Positions 16,455-25,582 of a DNA stretch of 38,548 bases are shown piece after piece; position 1 is the first letter of the stretch; every line of letters begins with the position of its first letter. The stretch covers positions 1-38,548 of the forward strand of contig JAISCL010000159.1 in NCBI GenBank assembly GCA_031265585.1. The letters run 5' to 3'. Both the position numbers and the translations under genes were made by a program. Origin of the DNA: Tannerella sp. (lineage in GTDB: Bacteria > Bacteroidota > Bacteroidia > Bacteroidales > Tannerellaceae). Under the pieces are notes generated by a model. That model searched no databases and had not been told where the DNA came from. It saw only the letters and a program-made list of their open reading frames with translations.

Positions 16455-17228
16455 ATGGGTAAAATTATTGCTTTGGCAAATCAAAAGGGAGGGGTAGGTA
16501 AAACTACCACAACCATTAATCTGGCAGCTTCCCTGGCTGCCCTCGAGAAGAAGGTGTTGATCGTGGACGCCGACCCGCAGGCGAATGCTTCGTCCGGTTT
16601 CGGCATTGATGTGAAATCTCTTAAACATTCCATCTATGAAAGTTTGATCAACGGGGTGGAACCCGACGCGGCCATCGTACATTCGGAAATGAGCGGCCTG
16701 GACATATTTCCGTCGCATATCGACCTGGTCGGAGCCGAAATTGAAATGCTGAACCTCGACAAACGCGAACATATACTGCGTAACCTGCTGCTGCCTTTAA
16801 AAGAAAAATATGATTACATACTGATCGACTGCTCGCCGTCGCTGGGACTTATAACGGTCAATGCGCTTACGGCTTCGGATGCGGTGATCATCCCGTTCCA
16901 GTGTGAATATTTTGCGCTCGAAGGGATCAGCAAACTGCTGAACACGATTAAAATTATCAAATCGAAACTGAATCCGTCCCTCGAAATAGAAGGGTTCCTG
17001 ATCACCATGTACGATTCGCGCCTGCGCGTGGCAAACCAGTATTATGAAGAAATCAAACGGCTGTTCCAGGATCTGGTATTCACGACCGTCATCCAGCGCA
17101 ATATCAAACTGGTCGAGGCGGCCGGGTCGGGCAAACCCGTCCTCCTGTACGAAGTAGACTCCAAAGGGTCTATCAATCACATGCAGCTGGCGAAAGAATT
17201 AATAGAAAAAGACGCAAACAGAAAGTAA
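16455..17228 (+). CDS. parA: Chromosome partitioning ATPase ParA/Soj
   Basis: ParA is a Walker-type ATPase that binds DNA as an ATP dimer and, together with ParB-parS, separates chromosome origins. The 257-residue protein opens MGKIIALANQKGGVGKTTTT with the deviant Walker A KGGVGKTT (11-18). DADPQANASSG (about 36-46) is the switch I/A' region and DYILIDCSPSLG (about 119-130) is Walker B. It lacks the N-terminal helix-turn-helix of plasmid ParA, so it is the chromosomal Soj type. parB follows after 8 bases. The upstream region holds a palindrome and a hairpin that may regulate the operon. Confidence 0.95.
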   Translation: MGKIIALANQKGGVGKTTTTINLAASLAALEKKVLIVDADPQANASSGFGIDVKSLKHSIYESLINGVEPDAAIVHSEMSGLDIFPSHIDLVGAEIEMLNLDKREHILRNLLLPLKEKYDYILIDCSPSLGLITVNALTASDAVIIPFQCEYFALEGISKLLNTIKIIKSKLNPSLEIEGFLITMYDSRLRVANQYYEEIKRLFQDLVFTTVIQRNIKLVEAAGSGKPVLLYEVDSKGSINHMQLAKELIEKDANRK

Positions 17229-17236
17229 GACAGTAC

Positions 17237-18112
17237 ATGACAACGAAAAGAAAACCGATAGGACGCGGACTGGAAGCGCTCCTCACAAGCGATGGACTGA
17301 ATACAAGCGGATCATCCTCCCTGAACGAGATCGAATTAACCCGGATTCAAACGAATCCGAACCAGCCGCGTACTGTTTTTGAAGAAGAATCACTGGAAGA
17401 ACTGACCGTATCTATCCGTAATTTCGGGGTGATACAGCCGATCACGCTGCAGGAAACCGACGGGGAAAAATATATGATTATATGTGGTGAACGCCGTTAC
17501 CGCGCCGCAATGAGAGCAGGACTGGAACGCATCCCGGCCTATATCAAGACCGCAGCCGACGAGAATATCATGGAAATGGCGCTGCTCGAAAACATACAGC
17601 GCGAGGATCTGAGCGCCATCGAAACGGCGCTGGCTTACCAGAAACTGCTCGACGGTTCGGGACAGACACAGGAACAGCTAAGCGAACGTGTCGGCAAGAA
17701 ACGTACCACCATCTCCAATTACCTGCGCCTGCTCAAACTGCCTGCGGAAATACAGGTCTGCCTGAAAAACAGGACGATCGACATGGGACATGCGCGGGCG
17801 CTATTGTCCGTTGACGACCCCGAAATGCAATTAGCCCTGAATGACCGGATCCTCAAAGAAGGACTGTCCGTCCGCAGCGTGGAAGAAATAGCGAGACAGG
17901 TAAACCAAACAGAAACCCGCCAAAAGACGGACAGGACGCAGGGAAAGAAACTGCCGGAAGAATTTAAAATCCTGAAAGAACACCTTTCCGGATTTTTCGA
18001 TACAAAAGTGCAGTTAAGCTACCATGCCGACGGCAAAGGTAAAATAACCATTCCCTTCGATTCCGACGAGAAGCTGGCATCTATCATGAGTTTGTTGGAC
18101 CGAATGAAATAG
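17237..18112 (+). CDS. parB: Chromosome partitioning protein ParB/Spo0J
   Basis: ParB binds parS sites, spreads along DNA as a CTP-dependent clamp and stimulates ParA. The 291-residue protein has the N-terminal ParB/sulfiredoxin-like CTP-binding domain (about 30-125, with NPNQPRTVFEEE and the GERRYRA motif, in which the arginines contact CTP). The central helix-turn-helix carries LSERVGKKRTTISNYLRLLKLP (about 150-172), and a C-terminal dimerisation region follows. The start MTTKRKPIGRGLEALL is typical. No parS-like TGTTNCACGTGAAACA sequence was noticed in the window. Confidence 0.95.
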   Translation: MTTKRKPIGRGLEALLTSDGLNTSGSSSLNEIELTRIQTNPNQPRTVFEEESLEELTVSIRNFGVIQPITLQETDGEKYMIICGERRYRAAMRAGLERIPAYIKTAADENIMEMALLENIQREDLSAIETALAYQKLLDGSGQTQEQLSERVGKKRTTISNYLRLLKLPAEIQVCLKNRTIDMGHARALLSVDDPEMQLALNDRILKEGLSVRSVEEIARQVNQTETRQKTDRTQGKKLPEEFKILKEHLSGFFDTKVQLSYHADGKGKITIPFDSDEKLASIMSLLDRMK

Positions 18113-18114
18113 AG

Positions 18115-18975
18115 ATGGGTAAGGGTAGAAAGCTAAAATATCTCCGCATCATTATAGGAACCGTATGCCTTCTCCCGACAGGTATTGCAGGCACAGTATA
18201 TGCCCGGGACACGATTCTCGAACTGACAGGATTACCGAACGACACCGTTTTACAGCCGGACAGCCCCGCGGAAATACAGTCCCTGACCGACTCCATTATC
18301 CGGGAAGCATCGCTTTTGACTGACGATACGGTCATCATCTCAAACGACCGTATCGACAGCCTGACCGTTCTGCTTCCGAAGGATTCGGCCCGGATCGCCG
18401 TCATGTCCCCGAAAAACGGAGGATATATAGCTATAAAAGATGTGACAGCTTTCAAACCCAACCCCAAAACAGCATACCTGATCGCTACCATATTTCCGGG
18501 ATTCGGACAGGCCTACAACCGCCAGTACTGGAAATTACCGATCGTATACGGAGGCCTGGTGGGTTTCATGTACGCCATCACCTGGAACAACAAGGTATAC
18601 CAGGATTATAAAAAAGCTTATTTTGATATGCGGATCGACTATAACAATTACAGGGCGGATCCCGAAAGATATGGCCCGGAGACCTGGAGTGCCAGCTGGC
18701 AGGATTTCACAAACGATCCCCTGAATTTTATGACCAATCAAAATAATCATACCCGGTTGCAAAAGGGCCGGGACTATTTCCGCCGGTACAGGGACTTGAG
18801 TATTATTCTCAGTGTGGTATTCTATGCGATATGCATAGCGGACGCTTATGTAGACGCACAGATGTTTGACTTCGACATATCCCCGGATCTGTCCTTCCGT
18901 GTAGCGCCGGAGTTTTATCCGTCAACACTCGCGAACTCCCGAAGTTTCGGACTGAATATTTGTATGACTTTTTAA
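18115..18975 (+). CDS. DUF5683 domain protein, envelope
   Basis: The 286-residue protein starts with a signal-like hydrophobic stretch (residues about 10-30). A linker of about 80 residues follows, then the DUF5683 domain from about 120: PNPKTAYLIATIFPGFGQAY, then KLPIVYGGLVGFMYAITWNN. A final hydrophobic stretch is near 240-260. The family occurs in Bacteroidetes next to parAB; its role is unknown. It starts 2 bases after parB and is 11 bases from the transglycosylase gene, so it belongs to the same operon. The GFGQ-Y motif with a YW-x-x-P is what identifies the family for me. Confidence 0.82.
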   Translation: MGKGRKLKYLRIIIGTVCLLPTGIAGTVYARDTILELTGLPNDTVLQPDSPAEIQSLTDSIIREASLLTDDTVIISNDRIDSLTVLLPKDSARIAVMSPKNGGYIAIKDVTAFKPNPKTAYLIATIFPGFGQAYNRQYWKLPIVYGGLVGFMYAITWNNKVYQDYKKAYFDMRIDYNNYRADPERYGPETWSASWQDFTNDPLNFMTNQNNHTRLQKGRDYFRRYRDLSIILSVVFYAICIADAYVDAQMFDFDISPDLSFRVAPEFYPSTLANSRSFGLNICMTF

Positions 18976-18986
18976 AACCGGATACA

Positions 18987-20513
18987 ATGAAAAAATTAAT
19001 CCTTATCCTGTTCATTCTTGTTCCGCTGACCTCCCCGGCAGCGCAGGAAAATGACACCCTGCCCGGCAGCGGGCGGCAGTTCTATGATTCAATTATCGGT
19101 TTTTTGCCCGAAAGCCTTGATGCGGATATGCATAAGCTGCTCGAAGGATGGCATGTAAAACATTTTTCAAAACCGGAAGACTTTTGTGAAGACGAAGATC
19201 AGAATCCGTATTTCCCGGATTCCGTATACCGGATGAGGATGAAAAGGATGCCCTGCATTGTCCCCATGACATACAACGAGACCGTACGCAAATGCATCGA
19301 CCTGTACGCGGGTCGCCTGCGCAATGTGGTACGTTACATGATGGGAATGGCTGATTTTTACTTTCCGATGATCGAAGAAAAACTGGATGCAAACGGATTA
19401 CCCCTGGAACTGAAATACCTGGCGGTGGTTGAAAGCGCACTGAATCCGACCGCCCAGTCGCATAAGGGAGCGAGCGGACTGTGGCAATTCATACTGTCTA
19501 CAGGCAAAGTTTACGACCTGGAAATAAACAGCTTGATTGACGAGCGCCTCGACCCGGAAAGAGCAACCGAAGCAGCCTGCAAGTATTTTGAAGAAATGTA
19601 CAACCTGTACGGCGACTGGCACCTGGTAATGGCCGCCTACAACTGCGGCCCCGGAAATGTCAACAGGGCGATCCGCCGTTCCGGGGGAAATACCGATTTC
19701 TGGAAAATATACCCTTACCTTCCACGCGAGACCCGTTCGTACGTCCCCCTGTTTATTGCAGCCGCCTATGTCATGACATACCACTGCGAACATAACATCT
19801 GCCCCGTACAGGCCAATTTCTCGGTAGCAACCGACACCCTCATGGTTGAAAGAGCGCTTCATTTTGAACAGATCGCAGACATTCTCCAAATGGACAAAGA
19901 AGCCATCCGCTTTTACAATCCGCAGTATAAACGCGAAATAGTACCCGGAAACATACGGCCTTCGGTATTGCGCCTGCCGGTAGACAGGACATTTGCCTTC
20001 ATTGAATACGAAGACAGCCTGTTCGCGCACCGCATGGATGAACTGCTGGCAAACAGCATCCCGGTAGATGCAAACGAACCGGAAAAACGCAAAGAAAAAA
20101 TAACACATACGGTACAGACCGGGGAAAACGTCTATACGATCGCCAATTTATACGGCGTAACAACGCAGAACCTGAGACGGTGGAACAGCCTCAGTGGCTC
20201 GCGCGTGCCGAAAGGACGCAAACTGACCGTATATATTGATAACGGCGGACTTGCCTACGCTGCAGGAAACAGGAATCAAACGGCACAGGCTTCCACCACC
20301 ACCGCCGCCGCGACAAAGGAACAGCCCAAACCATCCGTCGCCACTGTGGCAAAGGAACAGGATTTTATATCCTACAGGGTAAAAGCCGGCGATTCCCTTT
20401 ATGCGATTGCAAAAAAGTACCCCGGCATATCCGTAAAAAAAATACAGGAAGCAAACGGATTGACAAACTCCAATCTGCGCATCGGCCAGGTATTAAAAAT
20501 TCCACAGGGATAA
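18987..20513 (+). CDS. mltD: Membrane-bound lytic murein transglycosylase D-like, with two LysM domains
   Basis: This enzyme cuts peptidoglycan between MurNAc and GlcNAc, forming 1,6-anhydro-MurNAc, in the periplasm. The 508-residue protein has a signal peptide (MKKLILILFILVPLTSPAAQ). A family 1 transglycosylase (SLT) domain covers about 125-260, with the catalytic Glu149 in VVESALNPTAQS, GASGLWQF and MAAYNCGPGNVNRAI. Two C-terminal LysM domains bind glycan: HTVQTGENVYTIANLYGV (about 373) and YRVKAGDSLYAIAKKYPGIS (about 462). I chose the ATG at 18987 rather than an earlier one at 18960 because it starts the signal peptide directly. It follows DUF5683 by 11 bases and precedes the Rel gene by 18. 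Confidence 0.9.
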   Translation: MKKLILILFILVPLTSPAAQENDTLPGSGRQFYDSIIGFLPESLDADMHKLLEGWHVKHFSKPEDFCEDEDQNPYFPDSVYRMRMKRMPCIVPMTYNETVRKCIDLYAGRLRNVVRYMMGMADFYFPMIEEKLDANGLPLELKYLAVVESALNPTAQSHKGASGLWQFILSTGKVYDLEINSLIDERLDPERATEAACKYFEEMYNLYGDWHLVMAAYNCGPGNVNRAIRRSGGNTDFWKIYPYLPRETRSYVPLFIAAAYVMTYHCEHNICPVQANFSVATDTLMVERALHFEQIADILQMDKEAIRFYNPQYKREIVPGNIRPSVLRLPVDRTFAFIEYEDSLFAHRMDELLANSIPVDANEPEKRKEKITHTVQTGENVYTIANLYGVTTQNLRRWNSLSGSRVPKGRKLTVYIDNGGLAYAAGNRNQTAQASTTTAAATKEQPKPSVATVAKEQDFISYRVKAGDSLYAIAKKYPGISVKKIQEANGLTNSNLRIGQVLKIPQG

Positions 20514-20531
20514 GAAGGGAAAACTGAACTT

Positions 20532-22787
20532 ATGAGTGAAAAAAATACGGGAGAACAGGAGCGGATGAAAGGTGAACTGATGGTACAAAAAGAGTTTGAA
20601 GCTCTTATGTGCGAATATCTGAACTCCAATCACCGCCGGAAAGTAGAACGCATACTGAAAGCGTTTAACTTCGCCAAGCAGGCGCACGCCGGGGTGAAAC
20701 GCCGCGACGGCGACCCGTATATCATGCACCCGCTCGCCGTAGCCCGTATCGTATGCGGGGAAATGGGGCTTGGCTCCACCTCCATCTGCGCGGCCCTGCT
20801 GCACGATGTCGTCGAAGACACGGAATATGAAGTGGAAGATATCGCGAATATGTTCAACCGCAAAATAGCGCAGCTGGTAGACGGGTTGACGAAAATATCC
20901 GGGGGGATATTCAGTGAAACGGATTCTAAACAGGCCGAAAACTTCAGGAAACTGCTCCTTACCATGAGCAGCGACATCCGTGTGATCCTGGTAAAAATGG
21001 CAGACCGCCTCCACAACATGCGCACACTCGGTGCGATGCGCACCGACAAGCAGTTTAAGATTGCGGGCGAAACGATGTTTATCTATGCACCCTTAGCGCA
21101 CCGCCTGGGACTGTTTGCCATCAAAACGGAACTGGAAGACCTGAGCTTCAAATACGAGCATCCCGAAGAATACCGCGTCATCAACGAAAAACTGAAAGAT
21201 TCGGAAGAATCGCGCCAGCGCCTGTTCGATAATTTTGCCCGGCCGGTAAGGCTTCGCCTGCAGGAGATTGACCTGGTCTATGAGATGAAGACCCGCGTCA
21301 AGTCTGCCTTTTCGATCTGGAACAAAATGAATACCAAAAGCGTTCCTTTCGACGATATCTATGACATCTTCGCCGTACGCATCATCTTTGAACCGACCGG
21401 CGATGTGGATGAAAAGAACCTCTGCTGGGACATCTATGCGACCATCACGGACATCTACCGGACGCGCCCCGACCGTCTGAGGGACTGGGTCAGCCGTCCG
21501 AAAGCAAACGGCTACCAGGCCCTTCACCTGACGGTCATGGGACCGGACGGACAGTGGATCGAGATACAGATCCGCAGCAAGCGGATGGATGAAATCGACG
21601 AAAAAGGTTTTGCCGCCCACTGGAAATATAAGGAAAGCCATGTGGAAGAAGATACGGAACTGGACAAATGGCTGCAAACCATTACCGAAATACTGGAAAA
21701 CCCGAATCCGAATACGCTCGACTTTCTGGATACGATCAAAATGAACCTGTTCTCGGCGGAGATCTTCGTCTTCACCCCCAAAGGCGAACTGAAAACATTG
21801 CCCAAAGGAGCTACGGCGCTTGACTTTGCATACAATTTGCATACGGATATCGGCGATACCTGCATCGGCGCGAAAGTAAACCACCACTTGGTACCGTTAA
21901 GCCACAGGCTGGAAAGTGGAGACCAGGTGGAAGTGCTGACCTCCAAATCCCAGTATCCGACGGTCGAATGGCTCAACTTCGTAACGACAGCCAAAGCCCG
22001 GACAAAAATAGAAGCCGTCCTGAAACGCGAACGGAAAGAACGCGCCAAAGCCGGCGAGGAAAAGGTGAAAGAGGCCTTTCAAAAAGCATCCCTCGAACCG
22101 ACGCAGTCATTTTTAGACAAACTGGCCACCTACTTCGGTTTCCCCAGGCGGGAAGATTTTTATTATGCGATAGAAAAGGGAGACGTAACGATCCCGGATA
22201 ATATACGCAAGATCCTGAAAGAGAAAAATGGCAATGTCATCCTGAAATACGTAAAAAAAGCATTCGGTGTAGGCAAGAAGAAGCCCCTGGTAATAACTTC
22301 CACGAACACACTTCCCGGCAAACCGGTATTCGACAAAACAAAACCGTATGAATTAAGGGAAGAAACATTCGGCCGCAACTACGTCGTGGCAAGCTGCTGC
22401 AAGCCGATCCCGGGAGATGACGTATTCGGCTTCATCAACGACGACAACAGCGTGATTGTACATAAACGCTCCTGCCCTATCGGCATACGTCTGAAAAGCA
22501 ACTTCGGCGACCGCATCCTGTCAACCGTCTGGAGCAGCCACACGAGCAGTTCCTTCGAAGCGACACTGCAGATCACCGGCATCGACGAAGTAGGCATCCT
22601 AACCGGCATCGCCCAAACGATCTCGGGTTTCCACGTAAACATCATCCGCCTGTTAATCGAGACAAAAGACGGCGTATTCGAAGGAAAAATAAACATGATG
22701 GTTCACGACGTAGAAGATATCCAAAAGATGTGCATCGCCCTGTCCAAAATCAAAAACATACAGTCCGTCTCCCGCATCGTAGGCTAA
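20532..22787 (+). CDS. Bifunctional (p)ppGpp synthetase/hydrolase, RelA/SpoT family
   Basis: Rel enzymes make (p)ppGpp from ATP and GDP/GTP under starvation and also degrade it. The 751-residue protein has an HD hydrolase domain (about 45-200) with the HDxxED motif intact (H91, D92, E95, D96). A synthetase domain (about 240-370) has RLRDWVSRPKANGYQALHLT near 312-331, the position of the RxKD motif of bifunctional enzymes, here RxRD. A TGS domain lies at about 405-470 (EIFVFTPKGELKTLPKGATA), followed by a helical region, a CC motif near VVASCCKPIPGD (about 616) and a C-terminal ACT domain from about 675. The intact HD residues support both activities. It is the last gene of the parAB cluster; a weak terminator follows at 22825. 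Confidence 0.95.
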   Translation: MSEKNTGEQERMKGELMVQKEFEALMCEYLNSNHRRKVERILKAFNFAKQAHAGVKRRDGDPYIMHPLAVARIVCGEMGLGSTSICAALLHDVVEDTEYEVEDIANMFNRKIAQLVDGLTKISGGIFSETDSKQAENFRKLLLTMSSDIRVILVKMADRLHNMRTLGAMRTDKQFKIAGETMFIYAPLAHRLGLFAIKTELEDLSFKYEHPEEYRVINEKLKDSEESRQRLFDNFARPVRLRLQEIDLVYEMKTRVKSAFSIWNKMNTKSVPFDDIYDIFAVRIIFEPTGDVDEKNLCWDIYATITDIYRTRPDRLRDWVSRPKANGYQALHLTVMGPDGQWIEIQIRSKRMDEIDEKGFAAHWKYKESHVEEDTELDKWLQTITEILENPNPNTLDFLDTIKMNLFSAEIFVFTPKGELKTLPKGATALDFAYNLHTDIGDTCIGAKVNHHLVPLSHRLESGDQVEVLTSKSQYPTVEWLNFVTTAKARTKIEAVLKRERKERAKAGEEKVKEAFQKASLEPTQSFLDKLATYFGFPRREDFYYAIEKGDVTIPDNIRKILKEKNGNVILKYVKKAFGVGKKKPLVITSTNTLPGKPVFDKTKPYELREETFGRNYVVASCCKPIPGDDVFGFINDDNSVIVHKRSCPIGIRLKSNFGDRILSTVWSSHTSSSFEATLQITGIDEVGILTGIAQTISGFHVNIIRLLIETKDGVFEGKINMMVHDVEDIQKMCIALSKIKNIQSVSRIVG

Positions 22788-22824
22788 CTCCGTTGATTCA
22801 TTAAGATTAAAAATTTAACAGTAT

Positions 22825-22855
22825 AGAAGAAAGAGGATATTTCTTCTTATATTTT
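22825..22855 (+). terminator. Possible terminator after the Rel gene
   Basis: AGAAGAAA and TTTCTTCT form a perfect 8-bp, AT-rich stem with a 7-base loop (22825-22847), followed by TATATTTT. It lies 38 bases after the stop. The low GC of the stem makes it a weak candidate. Confidence 0.4.
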
Positions 22856-22950
22856 ACACGGTTTAACATCTCAAACATGGAATCCGAGGCCGCGGAAAGC
22901 GTAAATCACATCTGCAACATGAAATCCCCCACCGAAATGAGAAACAAAAG

Positions 22951-22978
22951 GTAGAGACGCGAGGCATCGCGTCTCTAC
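22951..22978. repeat. Dispersed palindrome, copy 1 (arms GTAGAGACGCGA)
   Basis: Arms GTAGAGACGCGA and TCGCGTCTCTAC flank GGCA, 28 bp in all. The same element with TGCA at the centre (fully palindromic) is at 38038-38065. It sits between convergent genes, 49 bases before the M28 peptidase stop, and could act as a hairpin in both transcripts. Confidence 0.9.
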
Positions 22979-23027
22979 AAGAATCCGTCCGGGATTGCAT
23001 CGCCCGGTAGCGACAGGAGGATAATTT

Positions 23028-24506
23028 TCAATTTTCAACTCTTAAAGCTGCATGGACAATTAAATCATAAACCAGGTCAAGCAGGTATTTTTCTCCGGCA
23101 TAGTTCAGGGTTCCTGCCGTATCGTTCGGGGTATGGTAGTCTTTGTGCGGGCCGGTGGTGAACATGACTACCGGGATGTTTTTCTCATAAAAGGGATAAT
23201 GATCGGAGTTCCGCATCTTATTGGGAGAAAATATCAAACGCAGGTCTGTATAGGGGGCGCTTAGCATCTTTACGGTTTTTTCTGCGGGCACGCCGCTGTC
23301 GACCGTATTGACAAACAGTTTGTAGGAGTCCAGTCTCCCGATCATGTCCAGGTTGACCATCAGCTTGATTTTCGACGCCGGCACGGGCAGGTTTTCACAA
23401 AGGTGACGCGAGCCTTTCAAGCCTTCCTCCTCCGCTCCGAAGGTCATGAAGATGACGCTTCGTTTCAAAGGCTCTCCGCCGGATGCAAGCTTTTCGGCAA
23501 TTTCCAGGATCCCGGCAACGCCCGAAGCATTGTCGTCGGCCCCGTTATAGATAAACTGTTTTTCATCAAAAACGGTATAGGCCTTAACAATCCCCAAATG
23601 GTCATGATGCGCCCCGATTACAATGTATTCGTCTTTCAGCACCGGATCCTGCCCTTCCAGACAGGCAATGATATTATTCGAATGAATGGTATCCTGCCTT
23701 GTGTAAACGGATGCGCTTACGTTGACAGGTATATATTGATATACGTTATTTAATGTATTAGCCGGTGCATTTGCACGATTCAACAGGCTGTCGGCTGTTT
23801 TTTGGGAAATCCGGATAACCGGTATGGTATAATCCGCAGAAGAATAGCCGAAATTGCGATTTACCAGCGCGCCGCCGGAGGCTTTATCCGTGTGAATGGC
23901 CAATATGCCTGAAGCGCCCTTTTTCTTTGCCATTTCGTACCGGTTCAACAGGTTCTGCTTTAACCGGGGATGCGCATCAGGGAGTGAACTCTCCTCAAAA
24001 AGCATAAGCCATTTATTTCTTACGTCAATATCCGCATAATCATCCAAAACAAGCTGTTTGTCCGAATACTTGTAGCCGAATCCCGCGAAAATGACTTCGG
24101 CGGAAACATTCGAGGAATCAACGGGCACAATGGGAATAAAGTCCCTTCGGTATACGGCTTCCACGCCATCAATAAACAAGGTCCCCTCAATGGCTTTCAT
24201 ACGCGACAAAAAGGAAAAAGGATGGTCGTAATCTCCCGAAAACTTACCCAGCCCCCATCCGGCAAATTTGTTTTTAATATATTCGCCGGCTTTCCGCTCG
24301 CCTGCGCTTCCGGCCTTCCTGCCCTCCAGTGAATCGGAGGCCAGCAGGCTGATGTGATACCTGACATCGTCCTCCAAAATATCCGGCGCTGTCCGGTAAA
24401 CGCTGTCGCGTTCTTCATGCACAACCGCTCCCTTATTTTTACCCTCACAGGAATAAAAAAAGGCAAGAAACATTATAATCCATATTTTTCCCATTATACT
24501 TTTCAT
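23028..24506 (-). CDS. M28 family peptidase lipoprotein with PA domain
   Basis: M28 enzymes are di-zinc exopeptidases, usually aminopeptidases. The 492-residue protein has a lipoprotein signal ending in FYSC (Cys20 from the ATG at 24506). A protease-associated domain lies between about 100 and 260. The catalytic domain has zinc-ligand motifs IGAHHDHLG, NGADDNASG (Asp), FGAEEEGLKGS (catalytic and ligand Glu pair) and NLDMIGR. The M28 hydrolase probably works at the cell surface or in the periplasm on peptides. A further in-frame start at 24494 (MGKIWIIMF) is also plausible; the frame upstream to 24569 runs through a non-coding repeat. The NIPSNAP gene lies 72 bases upstream on the same strand. 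Confidence 0.9.
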   Translation of the reverse strand: MKSIMGKIWIIMFLAFFYSCEGKNKGAVVHEERDSVYRTAPDILEDDVRYHISLLASDSLEGRKAGSAGERKAGEYIKNKFAGWGLGKFSGDYDHPFSFLSRMKAIEGTLFIDGVEAVYRRDFIPIVPVDSSNVSAEVIFAGFGYKYSDKQLVLDDYADIDVRNKWLMLFEESSLPDAHPRLKQNLLNRYEMAKKKGASGILAIHTDKASGGALVNRNFGYSSADYTIPVIRISQKTADSLLNRANAPANTLNNVYQYIPVNVSASVYTRQDTIHSNNIIACLEGQDPVLKDEYIVIGAHHDHLGIVKAYTVFDEKQFIYNGADDNASGVAGILEIAEKLASGGEPLKRSVIFMTFGAEEEGLKGSRHLCENLPVPASKIKLMVNLDMIGRLDSYKLFVNTVDSGVPAEKTVKMLSAPYTDLRLIFSPNKMRNSDHYPFYEKNIPVVMFTTGPHKDYHTPNDTAGTLNYAGEKYLLDLVYDLIVHAALRVEN

Positions 24507-24537
24507 ATTTCCGGCAAATTTAGGAGAAAAAACTTTA

Positions 24538-24557
24538 ATAGTTGAAAGTTGAAAATT
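24538..24557. repeat. Copy of the AGTTGAAAGTTGAAAAT repeat
   Basis: AGTTGAAAGTTGAAAAT lies in the gap between the NIPSNAP and M28 genes. Another copy is at about 32992-33008, ending the second AraC gene. A related inverted form (ATTTTCAATTTTCAACTC) lies at about 23025-23042, and a partial one is near 31804. Confidence 0.7.
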
Positions 24558-24578
24558 ATTAACTTTCATCTTTCAATT

Positions 24579-25355
24579 CTATAACTGTGAATAAGGCATC
24601 GGTGAGAGGAAGATGCTTTGGTTATTGGTCGCCGTATTTGCATATTCGGGCAGTGAGGACATCCGTTTCCAGTCCGGATGGCTAACGAATTTCTTCCATG
24701 CTTCGCTACGTGTTTCTTCGTCATGATACCATGTCAGGTATAACAATGCCGGCATACGCGGCCCGGCCAGGATGTTCCCGTAAAGAACGGAATTTATCGC
24801 TACCTTGTCAAAGAGGTCAATTTCTTCTTTGTTAAACATCCGAACCTTTCGCAGATTGGCTTCTTCGTTAGGGCTGTGATAGATGCGTATTTCAAACAGG
24901 GTCCGCGAAGGATCCGGCAGGCGGTGAGCCGGTATTTTATCAAAAGCTTCGCTCAGGTAAGATTCGAAATTCGAATAAACAGGATCGGATGCCGTCAGCC
25001 TGTAAAATGCGTCCGATTCACGGCGGAAGACCGCATCTTCCCAGATTGTTTTTTTCATCATCAGAAAGGCCTCAATATCCGGATAAATAAACAGGACATG
25101 CCGCTGTTCCTTTTCCCCGTCTTTATAGAGCCGGAAAGCGCCGGCTTTTATATTTTTACGGTTATAGGCCGGTATGAGCACATCTTTCAAAAAAGAGTCC
25201 AGCACATTTCCGTCACCGGTAAGCGTATAGATGCGCCATTCATATATTTCCTTTGCACCGGAAGATACCGTATAGCCTTTCAATGAGGAGGCCATACCCA
25301 TAGCAGGAACCATCGATAACGCGCCTGCCGCTTTCATAAAATTTCGTCTTTTCAT
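24579..25355 (-). CDS. NIPSNAP family protein with Tat signal
   Basis: The 258-residue protein begins MKRRNFMKAAGALSMVPAMG, a twin-arginine signal (RRNFMK) followed by a hydrophobic stretch, so it is likely exported folded. Two NIPSNAP-type ferredoxin-like alpha/beta halves follow: YEWRIYTLTGDGNVLDSFLK (about 40-59) and FEIRIYHSPNEEAN (about 155-168), each with the family's E-x-R-x-Y motif. The molecular function of bacterial NIPSNAP proteins is not established; they are often placed in stress-responsive dimeric barrel-like folds. The ATG at 25355 is chosen because it starts the Tat signal. A well-formed promoter lies at 25391-25421. The M28 peptidase gene follows on the same strand. Confidence 0.87.
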   Translation of the reverse strand: MKRRNFMKAAGALSMVPAMGMASSLKGYTVSSGAKEIYEWRIYTLTGDGNVLDSFLKDVLIPAYNRKNIKAGAFRLYKDGEKEQRHVLFIYPDIEAFLMMKKTIWEDAVFRRESDAFYRLTASDPVYSNFESYLSEAFDKIPAHRLPDPSRTLFEIRIYHSPNEEANLRKVRMFNKEEIDLFDKVAINSVLYGNILAGPRMPALLYLTWYHDEETRSEAWKKFVSHPDWKRMSSLPEYANTATNNQSIFLSPMPYSQL

Positions 25356-25390
25356 CGTATAAGTAAATTTATTTAGTAAAAAAAACGCCA

Positions 25391-25421
25391 CAAATATAAT
25401 ACAAGACGCGTATTATGCAAA
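25391..25421 (-). promoter_or_regulatory. Promoter of the NIPSNAP-M28 transcript
   Basis: On the minus strand TTTG (plus 25418-25421) is followed after 19 bp by TATATTTG (plus 25391-25398), an exact Bacteroidetes fit. The NIPSNAP ATG is 36 bases past the -7 box. Confidence 0.85.
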
Positions 25422-25544
25422 ATAAACGGAAAGATAATTTTAAGGAAAGCGCTGTTTACGCCTGTGGCGTGATGCGACATAATAACTTTACCGGCAAACG
25501 TTGTCGCGTAAAAAATAATTCTATTGAAAATAATAAGAGAAAAA

Positions 25545-25575
25545 TTTGTGGAATAAATATTTCCTGTTAATTTTG
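25545..25575 (+). promoter_or_regulatory. Orphan promoter of candidate small RNA
   Basis: TTTG (25545-25548), 19 bp, TAATTTTG (25568-25575). The spacing is optimal but no gene starts after it; instead a hairpin and a strong terminator follow within 135 bases. Confidence 0.8.
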
Positions 25576-25582
25576 CAGCGAT

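Noticed and set aside
16338-18112. parS site or replication origin beside parAB
   Set aside because: No TGTTNCACGTGAAACA-like site was seen and only one weak DnaA-box-like sequence is present; dnaA is not in the window.
22877-22954. Small 25-codon ORF after the Rel gene
   Set aside because: No promoter, no similarity and it runs into the dispersed palindrome; too short to support.
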